Of a stretch of DNA of 37,287 nucleotides, positions 1 through 8,260 are shown piece by piece. The number at the start of each line of letters is the position of its first letter. Position 1 is the stretch's first letter. Made by a program: the position numbers and the translations under genes. The notes beneath the pieces are model-generated. The model had not been told where the DNA came from, made no database searches, and saw only the letters and a program-made list of their open reading frames with translations. The stretch spans positions 1 through 37,287 of the forward strand of contig SFHK01000014.1 in NCBI GenBank assembly GCA_004556395.1, read 5' to 3'. This stretch comes from Clostridiales bacterium (GTDB lineage: Bacteria > Bacillota > Clostridia > Christensenellales > Aristaeellaceae).

Positions 1-374
1 AACTGAAGACGGACACATTCCTTCCGGATGATCTCCCGAAGCATGTCATATGCGTCCTCGAATGTCAGCCCATCCACGTCCTTGAGAGAAACGAATACCA
101 CGGGGTATTTCCCCATGTATTTCTCGCAGAGCTCCTTCTCTTCAGAAACCCTCAGTCCATCGAAAAGGCTCTTGTCTGTTCCAATCTCAAAAAAGCACTT
201 CAGCATGCTCATGTTGAGCGTCTTGCCGAACCGGCGCGGGCGCGTGAAAAGGTTGACCTCGCCCCAGTTAGCCATGAGGTCGACGATCATCCTCGACTTA
301 TCTACATAGTAAAAATCCTCGCGGCGCAGCTTTTCAAAGCTGTCGATTCCCACCGGTAGCTTCTTCGTGAGCAT
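1..374 (-). CDS. AAA-ATPase-like / PD-(D/E)XK family protein, N-terminal part
   Basis: Only the first 124 codons or so are present; the gene runs off the left edge of the window. The visible part holds the family's N-terminal signature: a DFYYVDKS motif, then a Walker A-like RPRRFGKT, then SLFDGLRV. It is a close paralogue of the full-length gene at 11823-13511, with most aligned residues identical and no gaps. The family (AAA-ATPase-like domain plus a DUF1703 nuclease-like domain) is expanded in gut Firmicutes and Bacteroidetes and has no settled function. The ATG at 374 follows an AGGGGGTG ribosome binding site that overlaps the stop of the upstream membrane-protein gene, 4 nt away. It is therefore the last visible gene of the dnaD-dnaC operon. 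Whether the rest is intact cannot be seen. Confidence 0.85.
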   Translation of the reverse strand, partial: MLTKKLPVGIDSFEKLRREDFYYVDKSRMIVDLMANWGEVNLFTRPRRFGKTLNMSMLKCFFEIGTDKSLFDGLRVSEEKELCEKYMGKYPVVFVSLKDVDGLTFEDAYDMLREIIRKECVRLQ

Positions 375-378
375 GCGT

Positions 379-1011
379 TCACCCCCTGCTTCGTTTTCTG
401 TCCGTCTTGCCGTGCTCCGTCCGGCGGGGCACGTGGGTGCGCGGGGAGCCGAAGCGATCCTTCTTTGGCGCTGGGACGGATTTGATCTCCCATTCATACG
501 CTTTGTTGCCGGAAAGCTGTTTCACCGGCGTTTTCTTTTTACGCCGCGGGAAGGCGGAGACGATGTTCACCGCCGCGCCGAGCGCGACGGAGACCGCGGA
601 AACGTCCTTAATCAGCTCAAACAGGTTCAGCGCGCGCAGAATCGGGTTCGTCGCCGGTCGGTAGGCGAGCACCAGCGCGCACAGCGGGATGATCGCGAAG
701 CCCGCCTTCCACTTTTTGCGCAGGAACAGGCAGACGACCGAAAACACGGCCGTCAGCGCCAGATAGACGAAGCTCAGAAGGTCGCTGCGCGCCTCGGGCG
801 TGTTCCACAGGTTTTCGAGCGCGCGCCGGAGCGTGATGTCGCCCTCCCGCACCAGGCCGAAATACGCCTTCGTGACGCCGTCCACCGCTTCATAGCGCAC
901 CGCGCCCTCCCACAGCGTCCACGCCAGCATGACCAGCGCGCCGAACAGGATGAGCCGGTTTTCCTTTATGACGAACGACGCGCGCCGGATCGCGTTTTTT
1001 TGCTTACGCAT
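379..1011 (-). CDS. Small membrane protein of unknown function
   Basis: A 210-residue protein that I do not recognise. I chose the ATG at 1011 (MRKQKNAIRR) because a GGGAGA ribosome binding site lies just upstream; the reading frame stays open further upstream only through the preceding gene. Three hydrophobic stretches are visible: ILFGALVMLAWTLW near residues 22-36, then LLSFVYLALTAVFSVVCLFL, then GFAIIPLCALVLAY. The C-terminal 50 or so residues are basic, with PRRKKK, and probably cytoplasmic. It overlaps the end of the prolyl-tRNA editing gene by 8 nt, so translation is probably coupled. Its position in an operon with replication-initiation genes gives no clear clue to function. Confidence 0.7.
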   Translation of the reverse strand: MRKQKNAIRRASFVIKENRLILFGALVMLAWTLWEGAVRYEAVDGVTKAYFGLVREGDITLRRALENLWNTPEARSDLLSFVYLALTAVFSVVCLFLRKKWKAGFAIIPLCALVLAYRPATNPILRALNLFELIKDVSAVSVALGAAVNIVSAFPRRKKKTPVKQLSGNKAYEWEIKSVPAPKKDRFGSPRTHVPRRTEHGKTDRKRSRG

Positions 1012-1522
1012 GGATGTCTCCCTTCTGTTCCATATCCACGAGGGTATATGGTTTGCATACGGCGCGCAGGAACGTTCCAAAGAAGTCCTCCCCGCGCATT
1101 GCGACCGAGGCGGTGTTTTCCAGCGGATGGAACACGAGCGTTTCCTCGTTCAGCAGCCGCCGGTCGGCCAGCAGGCGCACGTCCTTCGCGCTTTCGAACA
1201 GCAGCCCCAGCGGGCTGACCGCGCCGGGATGCGTGTGCAGAAGGCGCAAAAGCGCGGCCTCCGGCGCGAACATCAGCCGCGACGCGCCCGCCTGCCTGCT
1301 TACCGAGGATGTGCGGAACACGCTGTCCGGATGCGCGAGCAGAAGATAAAATTCGCTCTGATTGCGCGGCGCGAGGAAATAGTTTCGCGGCACCACGCCG
1401 CCCAGCCTTTCCGCGATGGGCAGGCAGTCCTCGATGACGCTCACGCGCGCGTGCGAAAGCGAATGGTACGCGATTCCCGTTTCGTCCAGAAAGGCATAGA
1501 CTGCCCTCTCCGCGTCCGTCAT
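1004..1522 (-). CDS. Prolyl-tRNA editing protein (YbaK/ProXp family)
   Basis: A 172-residue single-domain deacylase-like protein of the YbaK/ProXp-ala family, which hydrolyses mischarged tRNA(Pro) in trans. Supporting motifs are the VVPRNYFL segment near residue 43, EFYLLLAHPDSVFR, SRLMFA, and HPGAVSPLGLLFE followed by FHPLENTAS, in the order usual for the family. One oddity is that the conserved lysine of the P-K-N motif reads as arginine (R46). The ATG at 1522 forms an ATGA overlap with the helicase-loader stop, so I prefer it to the upstream ATG at 1564 inside that gene. Assignment to the family is firm; whether it clears Ala- or Cys-tRNA(Pro) is not decided by the sequence. Confidence 0.88.
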   Translation of the reverse strand: MTDAERAVYAFLDETGIAYHSLSHARVSVIEDCLPIAERLGGVVPRNYFLAPRNQSEFYLLLAHPDSVFRTSSVSRQAGASRLMFAPEAALLRLLHTHPGAVSPLGLLFESAKDVRLLADRRLLNEETLVFHPLENTASVAMRGEDFFGTFLRAVCKPYTLVDMEQKGDIHA

Positions 1523-2508
1523 GCGCGCCTCAGATCCTTTCCCATCAGGCGGCAGTGATCCCACGCCTTCGTGTCCGACAGGCGGGACATGATGCGCTCG
1601 CCGTAGCGCTCCTTCAGAAGCGGCGGGGTGAGGTTGGTGGCGATCACCGTGTGCCGGTTCTTCAGCAGCCGGTCGTTGAGCAGGATGAACAGGTATTCCT
1701 GCGTGATATTCTTGAGCATCGGCTCGCAGCCAAGGTCGTCAATCAGCAGAAGCTCGCAGTTCGAAAGCCTTTCAAACTCGCCCTCGTCCGCGTCCATGTG
1801 GTAATGCCTTTCGCGCATCACCTCAAACAGCTTGTAGGCGGTGATCAGCGTGGCCGCGTAGCCGCGGGATTCCACGCGTTCCGCGATGCAGTTCAGAAGG
1901 AACGACTTGCCCAGCCCCGCCTCGCCCATCAGAATGAGGTTCGGCTTCACGGTGTTCGGATACAGGTCGGCGTATTCCTCGCACAGGTCGCGCAGGCGCA
2001 GCGTGTACGCCCGCTGGCTCACGCCGCCCTCTTTGATCGGCTCGTCCGGGATGCGTGTTTCGTCGAAGGCGGCGAAGTTCTGCGTGTCAAACGCCGCCAC
2101 GCCGTCGCTTTCGCGCATCAGCTCGCGCAGACGCTTTTCGTAGCACGCGCAGGCGCGCGCGGGCACGCCGTCGCCCACGTAACCGCTGTCGCGGCACACG
2201 GGGCAGTCGTATTGCATGGAAAGGAAGTCCGAGGGATACCCCTCGTCCACCAGCTTCGCGCGAATCTCGCGGTTCAGCCGAAGCCCCTCCTCGCGCATTT
2301 TGTCCGCGATGGCGCGGGCGTTTTTGCGGTCGCTCATGGCCAGCTTCAGGCTGGCGGCGGGCAGCGCCGCGCGGGCGGACACCAGCTGCCAGATCTCCGG
2401 GCTCTTCGCCGCGATTTCAGCCTCGCGCGCGCGCAGCTCCGTCAGATGGCGCACCTGCTTCTGGTCGTATTCCCCGTTCAGTCTGCGAATCGCGTCCTCG
2501 CGCGTCAT
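1519..2508 (-). CDS. DnaC/DnaI-type replicative helicase loader
   Basis: A 329-residue AAA+ ATPase. The N-terminal coiled-coil-like region is followed by a zinc-binding motif (C102, C105, C120, C122), as in DnaI and phage-type DnaC loaders. Walker A is GEAGLGKS at 195-202, Walker B is LLLIDDLG at 253-260, sensor I is the VIATNL stretch near 288-293, and an arginine-rich end (GERIMSRL) follows. Such proteins load the replicative helicase DnaB/DnaC onto single-stranded DNA at the origin or at restart sites. The start overlaps the stop of the dnaD-like gene by ATGA. The dnaD-dnaI/dnaC pairing is common in Clostridia. The family call is strong. Confidence 0.93.
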   Translation of the reverse strand: MTREDAIRRLNGEYDQKQVRHLTELRAREAEIAAKSPEIWQLVSARAALPAASLKLAMSDRKNARAIADKMREEGLRLNREIRAKLVDEGYPSDFLSMQYDCPVCRDSGYVGDGVPARACACYEKRLRELMRESDGVAAFDTQNFAAFDETRIPDEPIKEGGVSQRAYTLRLRDLCEEYADLYPNTVKPNLILMGEAGLGKSFLLNCIAERVESRGYAATLITAYKLFEVMRERHYHMDADEGEFERLSNCELLLIDDLGCEPMLKNITQEYLFILLNDRLLKNRHTVIATNLTPPLLKERYGERIMSRLSDTKAWDHCRLMGKDLRRA

Positions 2509-3950
2509 GCCTTTTCCGCCTTTCCACGGTTCATCAAATCGACGTAGAACCCGTTCTCAAATTCGTCCTCCGTCACCTCGCGCTGGGCGTAGTCCTGTCC
2601 GGGCTTCGCCGCAGCGGGCGCAAAGGAAGCCTTGTGCTGCTGGGAGGCCTTCTGCGCCTCCTCCAGCGTGCGAATGCCCTGCGCGCTCCACGAGGAAATC
2701 AGCTTGTTTATGTATTTCATCGGCGCGTCGGTTCCTCTGGCGCACTCGGCGGCGAACAGCACGGTTTCCAGCTCCACCAGCGCCGTCCAGATGCGCACCT
2801 GCCCGATGTCGGTCTTTGTCACCTTTTTGTCGATGCCGCAGCGCTCGAACACGTTCAGGCAGATGTCCGTGTACTGCTTCTGCACGCGGCGCTCCTCCTC
2901 GATTTCGGAGAGCGTGAACGCGCCGATCTTCTTCCACTGCTCCAGCTTACGGCCGATGTCGTCAAACGTGCGCCGGTTGTTTTCGCCGCACCAGATCGCC
3001 GCCTGCTCGATGGCGGCAAACTCAAATCCCCAGTTTCGGAAGGTCTTATACGATTCCAGCTGCGCCGGCGTGGGCCGCGACGAAACGCCCAGGTGCGTAA
3101 GCAGCTTCTTCACGCACGACCGGTCGCCCTCGTCCTCGCCGCCCGTGCGGCGGGATTCCAGAATCTTGTCCAGATAGGCGAACGACGGGTTGCTGCTTTT
3201 TACCGTCTCCGCGCACGCGGAAACGACCTCCTCGCGCGAAAGCCCCCACTGCTCCGTCCACTTTTCGGCCAGATCGATTTCGTCCTTCGTGGGCTGACGG
3301 CTCAGGCCAAACTGCCGCACGACGCTCTGCGCGCACTTCGCCGCGTCGCCCGCGCGCTTCAGATACTCCTCCGCCTCGGTCACCGACGAAATGCCCGCCT
3401 TCGCCCATTCCTGCGCCGTCTCGTTCAGGCGCTTGAAAAGCGTCCGCGGCGCGGGAAGCCTGTCCCCCCGGCGCTTCACCTCGGCGCGCACCATCAGAAG
3501 AATCACGTCCTCCTTCAGATGCATCACGTCCAGCCAGTCGTTCGCCATGCGAATTTCGTGGCTTTCCAGCACCATGCCCGGCAGCGCCTGCTGAAGCTCC
3601 TGATTGAAGTTGCGGTAGCGGTATACCTCGTCCATCGGCTCGCCCGCGCCCGTCATGCGGCTCAGGGGCACATAGGAATACGTGGGCGGATTGTCCGAAA
3701 GCCGCACCACCAGCCCCTCGCGTTCCCAGTATCGGTACGCGCTCAAAACCGCCTCCGGCTCGATGCGCAGCGCCTTCGCCACCGCGTCTAACCCCTCGTC
3801 GATCTCCGGATGATGACAGAGCATCAGCCCGTATAGATATACGCGCACAAAATCCCCCGGCGCGGCGGGCATGTACTCCAATATGAACATGTTCTCGACG
3901 GGCGTCGACCCAAACATCGCGTTCCCGTCCTCAAACGTACAAAACGCCAT
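2505..3950 (-). CDS. DnaD/DnaB-type replication initiation protein
   Basis: A 481-residue protein: an N-terminal winged-helix-like region (FVRVYLYGLMLCHHPEIDEGLDAVAKAL near residues 33-62), then two helical DnaD-like C-terminal modules (around 195-265 and 275-370) containing the AFTLSEIEE and FAYLDKIL segments typical of this family. DnaD-family proteins remodel DNA at the origin and help recruit the helicase loader, here encoded immediately downstream with an ATGA overlap. The ATG at 3950 is given. The ATG at 3917 (MFGSTPVENM) has a better-placed GAGGA sequence upstream and may be the true start. A promoter at 3989-4017 fits either. It is longer than typical Bacillus DnaD (about 230 aa), closer to fused or duplicated clostridial DnaD proteins. 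Confidence 0.85.
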   Translation of the reverse strand: MAFCTFEDGNAMFGSTPVENMFILEYMPAAPGDFVRVYLYGLMLCHHPEIDEGLDAVAKALRIEPEAVLSAYRYWEREGLVVRLSDNPPTYSYVPLSRMTGAGEPMDEVYRYRNFNQELQQALPGMVLESHEIRMANDWLDVMHLKEDVILLMVRAEVKRRGDRLPAPRTLFKRLNETAQEWAKAGISSVTEAEEYLKRAGDAAKCAQSVVRQFGLSRQPTKDEIDLAEKWTEQWGLSREEVVSACAETVKSSNPSFAYLDKILESRRTGGEDEGDRSCVKKLLTHLGVSSRPTPAQLESYKTFRNWGFEFAAIEQAAIWCGENNRRTFDDIGRKLEQWKKIGAFTLSEIEEERRVQKQYTDICLNVFERCGIDKKVTKTDIGQVRIWTALVELETVLFAAECARGTDAPMKYINKLISSWSAQGIRTLEEAQKASQQHKASFAPAAAKPGQDYAQREVTEDEFENGFYVDLMNRGKAEKA

Positions 3951-3988
3951 CCCCAGCCGCCACTTCCTTTACCAAATCTCCCCTCCCT

Positions 3989-4017
3989 ATCATATCATAT
4001 TTCCGCCCGCGTTTCAA
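3989..4017 (-). promoter_or_regulatory. SigA-type promoter for the dnaD-dnaC operon
   Basis: On the minus strand, TTGAAA (4017-4012) and TATGAT (3994-3989) are separated by exactly 17 bp. This sits about 40 bp before the dnaD-like start, in an AT-richer patch of otherwise GC-rich DNA. Confidence 0.7.
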
Positions 4018-4034
4018 GGGCGGGAGCGGGGTAC

Positions 4035-4076
4035 AAAAACGGAGCCGGTTTCCATGCGGATGGACGGCTCCGTTTC
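4035..4076 (-). terminator. Rho-independent terminator after the U32-like gene
   Basis: The arms ACGGAGCCG (4039-4047) and CGGCTCCGT (4065-4073) form a 9-bp stem. Reading the minus strand, the stem is followed by a T run. Short A/T runs on both sides make it potentially bidirectional. It lies about 40 nt past the stop of the gene at 4118. Confidence 0.8.
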
Positions 4077-4117
4077 TGTCTGGAAGGCTTCTCGCCAAGC
4101 GCCGGATTGCGGAGACA

Positions 4118-5491
4118 CTACAGCAGATTCACCACAATCCGGTCGACGCCGGATGCCAGAAGGCGCGAAAGAGGGGCGGGGCTGGCGAGGATGTTCGGGT
4201 CGAGGGCGAACAGGGAGTTGTAGCGGCCGACCATGTGCAGCTCGTCCGGGTAGAGACGGGCGCGGGTTTCGCAGATATGGCGGCAGTCGGGCACATCCTG
4301 ACCGGGGTCAAGGCCGAAGCAGGCGGCGGCCAGCGGGCAGGCATGGGAGGTGTTGGTCTGGTAAAACGGCAGGTGCAGGCTATGCCTGCCGGGCGCGATG
4401 GACGGCGCGTAGCCGCAGGCCTCATATTCGAAGCGCGTCACGCCCAGCTCCGCCAGCCATTCGCGGAAGTCGGCGTCGTCCAGTCCGTTCCGCGAAAGCA
4501 GCGGCAGGGCATTCTGCCAGCCGGTTTCGCAGGAAGCCGGTTGAACGCCGGAAAGCGTCGCGGACACGTTGTCCGAAGGGTCAGATGAGCGCGGCGTTTC
4601 TGAAGTCCGTGCGCCGCGACAGCCGGTTTTGTAGGGGAGGCGGGCGTCTTTACGGCGGCGGTTCAGCTGGATGCCGAGGGTGGGGGTGAGGTGGGTTTTC
4701 CGCGCGAGCGCCAGGGCGCCCAGATCGTTCACGCAGAGCTCGTCGGCGTTGGTGGTATCGAGACAGGCGAGCAGGCGTTCCGTTTCCGGGACGGCGTTTT
4801 CCGAGACTGGGGGAAGGACGATCGTGACATTCAGTCCCTGTTCCTTCGCGCGCGCAAGAAGCTTGGAGAGCAGCGGCCTGTCCGGGAACAGGCGCGGGCA
4901 GCCGGCGTTTCCGATGCATATGCGCCCGGCGGGGCGGGCGAAGGCGGGCAGGTTCAACGTGGCTTCGCGCTGGAACGCGTCGAGCGGCAGGGAGAGGAAG
5001 CGCCGGTACGCCGCGAAGCTGTCCGCCGTCAGCGCGAGCGTCCAGTCTCCGGGCAGCGAAAACGCGGCCGCGCCGCGCAGCCACGCCGCTTTCTGCCCGG
5101 CGAAGCTGCGCGCGGTCGTGTCCACGTAGGGGCAGCCGGTGAGCGCGTGGGCGAGGTACTCGTCGTCGCCCAGCGACTTCAGGCGAAGATACTCCGTATA
5201 CAGCTTCAGCGCCCGCCGCGCCTCCTTCGCGAAGGCGGGACACGGCACGTCCACCATGCGCAGCACGCCCAGCCGGGTGCGCTCCTCATGGGAAACCCGC
5301 CACCCATCGACCGGACAAGCCACATACGACGCGCGGTCATCGGTCAGAAAGCGCACAGCCAACGACGAAAGCGGCTCCGCGCCATGCGTGCGCAGCCGCA
5401 TCTGCCGGTCGGATAAACCGGTCAGCGTCGCCGTCTCGCCGTTCGCCGCGCAAATAGCAAGGCCGAAGGGAAGCTCCTCGATCAGCTGCAT
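4118..5491 (-). CDS. Peptidase U32-like protein with a low-complexity insertion
   Basis: A 457-residue protein. The core resembles the TIM-barrel fold of peptidase U32/UbiV-like proteins: VTIVLPPVSE, then ADELCVNDLGALALARK (near 248-264), then LGIQLNRRRKDARLP, then GVTRFEYEACG, and a late cysteine cluster (CPLAAAC, DCRHIC) that could bind an Fe-S cluster as in UbiU/UbiV relatives. That metal role is inference. The N-terminal 60 residues look like a separate beta-rich domain, possibly PilZ-like, but this is weak. Between about residues 290 and 335 there is a Ser/Thr/Pro-rich stretch unlike the rest, interrupting the barrel. The ATG at 5491 has an AAAGGA site upstream. It is transcribed alone between two terminators. 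Substrate unknown. Confidence 0.6.
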   Translation of the reverse strand: MQLIEELPFGLAICAANGETATLTGLSDRQMRLRTHGAEPLSSLAVRFLTDDRASYVACPVDGWRVSHEERTRLGVLRMVDVPCPAFAKEARRALKLYTEYLRLKSLGDDEYLAHALTGCPYVDTTARSFAGQKAAWLRGAAAFSLPGDWTLALTADSFAAYRRFLSLPLDAFQREATLNLPAFARPAGRICIGNAGCPRLFPDRPLLSKLLARAKEQGLNVTIVLPPVSENAVPETERLLACLDTTNADELCVNDLGALALARKTHLTPTLGIQLNRRRKDARLPYKTGCRGARTSETPRSSDPSDNVSATLSGVQPASCETGWQNALPLLSRNGLDDADFREWLAELGVTRFEYEACGYAPSIAPGRHSLHLPFYQTNTSHACPLAAACFGLDPGQDVPDCRHICETRARLYPDELHMVGRYNSLFALDPNILASPAPLSRLLASGVDRIVVNLL

Positions 5492-5569
5492 AAAATCGTC
5501 CTTTCAAAACCGCTCGATTGGGCACGCGTACGTTTCGGAACGTTCCTCGCGGAGAAAACTGCGGACAAG

Positions 5570-5605
5570 AAAAGCGGCTCCGCGTCGTACGGGCGAAGCC
5601 GCGGT
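5570..5605 (-). terminator. Rho-independent terminator at the end of the murB-whiA operon
   Basis: On the minus strand, a stem with GCGGCTTCG (from 5602) and CGGAGCCGC (ending 5574) is followed by TTTTCTTG. It lies about 25 nt past the stop of the DUF4091 gene and ends the long operon starting at 13511. Confidence 0.8.
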
Positions 5606-5627
5606 TGTCGGTTGGGGGAGGTAGGAA

Positions 5628-7283
5628 TCAGCCGCGGGTGGTCGCTTTTTCGATTTCGGCGTTCACGCGCTGGCGGAGGGATGTGAGGTAGGAGGGGGCG
5701 ATGGGGTAGCGGTCGAATTCGATGGGGGCGACGTCGGCCTCGACCAGCTTCATGGTGAAGTCGCGGCCCCTGAGCTGTTCCAGCAGGTTCAGCGCGCGCA
5801 GGTCGTTCATGGCCTCGTCCATGCTCATCAGGCGGATGGTCTCGATGGGCATAAGGTTCTTGCCGGGGTAGACGATATAGCAGTCGCCCGCGGGCGAGAA
5901 GCCGTCGCCGTCGGTGGTGAGGAACGGGTTCACCGTATACTCGGAGAACTGGGCGTTATAGAAGTTATAGCCCCACTGCAGGAAGCCCGCGATCCGGTAT
6001 TTATACAGCTGCACGCCCAGAATGCGCGTGCGCGCGGACGGCATGGCGACGAAGGCGTTGGACACGTCTTTGTACTGGCTGATGCAGTAGTACGTCCACA
6101 GACCCGGGATGTTCTCCTCGAGGAACGGGCGGATGTGGTTGCTGGACGGCACGGGATGCTCCACCGCGCCGCTTCTGTACAGGTTGACGTCCGAGAGCGC
6201 GTCCATGATCGTGAAGCCCTCCAGATACGGCTTCACGGCGCAGCGCGCCTTCATATAGTTGTCCAGATGCGCGGGGCCGGGCTCGTCCGAGATGTGGAAC
6301 AGCGTGCGCTCGCGGACGCCCAGATTGTCCAGCTCGGCGGTCAGCGCCGGAAGGTAGCTCTGAAGGAAGCGCACGTAGTCCTCGCCGGTCGCGTCGGTGT
6401 CCCAGCCGAAGATGCGCTTTTCCTCGCCGTTCACGCGCGCGACGATCTTCGGCGCGTGCTCCGCGCCCCACTGGGTGAACAGGTGCGCCATTTCGAAGTA
6501 TTCCATGCCCGCGCGGCGGCACATTTCCACCCAGCGGCGCAGCTTTTCAAAGCCGAAGGAATACGCGCCGTCTTTGATTTCAATGTCCACCAGCTGGCAG
6601 GTGCGCCTTTCGCCGCCCACGCGCGTGTCCAGCGGCGGGGTGTGAATGGGCGTGAGAATGCAGTTGATGCCGCGCTTCGCCGCCGTGCGCACGAAGTTCT
6701 CGCACGCCGTCCAGAAGTCCTCGCTGAACATCTCCGTGCGGTAGCTGTCGCACAGCGCGTCGCAGTGGAACCACTGGGTGCGAATCAGCGTCTGCGCGGG
6801 CAGGCGCGCGTCGATGCGGCGGTATACGGCGGTCTGCGAAGCCAGACGATTGCCGTCCATGTCCTCCAAAATGATCTCGATGGGGTATTCTCCGGCGGGG
6901 AAATCCTCGCCTGATTCTATGGTGATCCACGCGGCCTCCCAGTGGTTGCTCCACGAGCGGAAGCGGTCGAACTCCACCTCGGTCAGCGCGTCGGGATACA
7001 GGCCGGGCGTTTTGCGCAGGTAGTTGTCGTCCGCGTCCGGGAAGGTCGGGAACAGCACGGGCACGTAGCGCACGCGGCGCACGTGCAGATGCTTTTCGAC
7101 GGGCGAGACGATGTGCAGCCGCACGTAATCGCGCGCGGGCAGCTCGTCCAGCGTTTTCCACGCCGCCTGAAAGGACACGCTTTCGTTCAGAAGACCCTCG
7201 ACGCGGCCGTCAAACGCGCGCGGCTCCTCGTCCGGGAAAATCTTCTCCAGCGAGGATACCAGAAGCAGCTTTACGTTCATCAT
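5628..7283 (-). CDS. DUF4091-type glycoside hydrolase-like protein
   Basis: A 551-residue protein matching the DUF4091 pattern: a beta-sandwich-like N-terminus (to about residue 160), then a TIM-barrel-like region with TLIRTQWFHCDAL, ILTPIHTPPLD, YFEMAHLFTQWGAEHAPKI and LFHISDEPG, ending in LQWGYNFYNAQFSEYTVNPF and YIVYPG. The HISDEP acidic pair is a plausible catalytic site of a retaining or inverting glycosidase, but this is inferred. No signal peptide is visible, so it probably acts in the cytoplasm. The ATG at 7283 lies 4 nt after the whiA stop, so the two are coupled; a second ATG follows directly. Its placement after whiA and murB is unexpected. Substrate unknown. Confidence 0.75.
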   Translation of the reverse strand: MMNVKLLLVSSLEKIFPDEEPRAFDGRVEGLLNESVSFQAAWKTLDELPARDYVRLHIVSPVEKHLHVRRVRYVPVLFPTFPDADDNYLRKTPGLYPDALTEVEFDRFRSWSNHWEAAWITIESGEDFPAGEYPIEIILEDMDGNRLASQTAVYRRIDARLPAQTLIRTQWFHCDALCDSYRTEMFSEDFWTACENFVRTAAKRGINCILTPIHTPPLDTRVGGERRTCQLVDIEIKDGAYSFGFEKLRRWVEMCRRAGMEYFEMAHLFTQWGAEHAPKIVARVNGEEKRIFGWDTDATGEDYVRFLQSYLPALTAELDNLGVRERTLFHISDEPGPAHLDNYMKARCAVKPYLEGFTIMDALSDVNLYRSGAVEHPVPSSNHIRPFLEENIPGLWTYYCISQYKDVSNAFVAMPSARTRILGVQLYKYRIAGFLQWGYNFYNAQFSEYTVNPFLTTDGDGFSPAGDCYIVYPGKNLMPIETIRLMSMDEAMNDLRALNLLEQLRGRDFTMKLVEADVAPIEFDRYPIAPSYLTSLRQRVNAEIEKATTRG

Positions 7284-7287
7284 GGGT

Positions 7288-8232
7288 TTAATCCCCCTCT
7301 CTCAGGTTCTTTGCCATTTCGCCCAGCCGGCGCAGGCGGTTGTTCACGCCCGACTTGCCGATGGGCGGCGAGCACATTTCGCCCAGCTCGTACAGCGTGG
7401 CCTCCGGGTCGTTCAGCCGCAGGCGGGCGATTTCCAGAAGCGGCGGCGGGAGCGAGTCCAGCCCCAGCTTCTCGTCGATCAGCTCAATGTCGTCAATCTG
7501 CGACTGCGCGGAGCGCAGCGCGCGCTCGATGTTGTTGCTGTCGCAGTTCGTCAGCCGGTTGGCCTGATTGCGCAGTTGCTTGATGATGCGCGTGTTTTCC
7601 AGCTTCATCATGGCCGCGTGCGCGCCGATGACGGTGAGGAACGTGGAAATGTCCTCCGCGCCCTTCAGATAGGCCACATATTGCGCCCGGCGCGGGCTCA
7701 CCCCGGCGTTCAGCCCGTATTCGCGCATCAGCGCCGCCACGGCGTTCGCCGTCTCCTCGTTTCCGGCGGAGAGGAACACCGCGTACTCCTTCTCCGGCCG
7801 CGAGGTGCTTCCGGCGATCAGAAACGCGCTTTTGAGAAACGAAGCCCGGCAGCAGCCGCGCGAAACCAGCTCCGCCGCCGGCGCGACGCGCACGCCGAAC
7901 AGCGCGCCTTCGTCCGTCAGCATTAATTGCTCCATGAGCTCCGGCACGCTGCCGTCCGGAAAGCTCAGCTCAAAGCGCATGCTTTCGCCCATCCGCGCCG
8001 ACTTCGCCGTGCGAATCTCGCACGAGATTCCGAAATGCTTTTTGATCAGCGCGAAATAATAGCGCGAAACGGAGTTGTGCGGCGTGGACAGGCACAGCGC
8101 GTACCGTCCCCGCCCGCGAAACGAAATGCCGCCGGACAGCAGCAAAGCCGCCGCCAGCTCCGCGCGGGCGCAGCAGTCCCATAAACACTCCGTGCGAATC
8201 AACTCGCCCCGAATATCCTCAGAAAACGACAA
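7288..8232 (-). CDS. whiA: WhiA sporulation/cell-division regulator
   Basis: A 314-residue WhiA: an N-terminal LAGLIDADG-like fold (FSEDIRGELIRTE at the start, CLSTPHNSVSRYYFALIKKHF, RASFLKSAFLIAGSTSRPEKEYAVFLS) and a C-terminal helix-turn-helix (LRLNDPEATLYELGEMCSPPIGKSGVNNRLRRL). WhiA binds DNA and links cell division, chromosome segregation and metabolism in Firmicutes; in actinomycetes it drives sporulation. The family normally begins M-S-F-S, so I place the start at the TTG at 8232 (reading LSFSEDIR), preceded by a GGGAGG-rich ribosome binding site; the open frame upstream lies inside murB. Length agrees with the family. It follows murB by 28 nt. In most Firmicutes whiA neighbours yvcJ/yvcK; here those genes are absent. 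Confidence 0.93.
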   Translation of the reverse strand: MSFSEDIRGELIRTECLWDCCARAELAAALLLSGGISFRGRGRYALCLSTPHNSVSRYYFALIKKHFGISCEIRTAKSARMGESMRFELSFPDGSVPELMEQLMLTDEGALFGVRVAPAAELVSRGCCRASFLKSAFLIAGSTSRPEKEYAVFLSAGNEETANAVAALMREYGLNAGVSPRRAQYVAYLKGAEDISTFLTVIGAHAAMMKLENTRIIKQLRNQANRLTNCDSNNIERALRSAQSQIDDIELIDEKLGLDSLPPPLLEIARLRLNDPEATLYELGEMCSPPIGKSGVNNRLRRLGEMAKNLREGD

Positions 8233-8260
8233 ACCCTTCCCTCCCGAATTCCCGTCCGGC

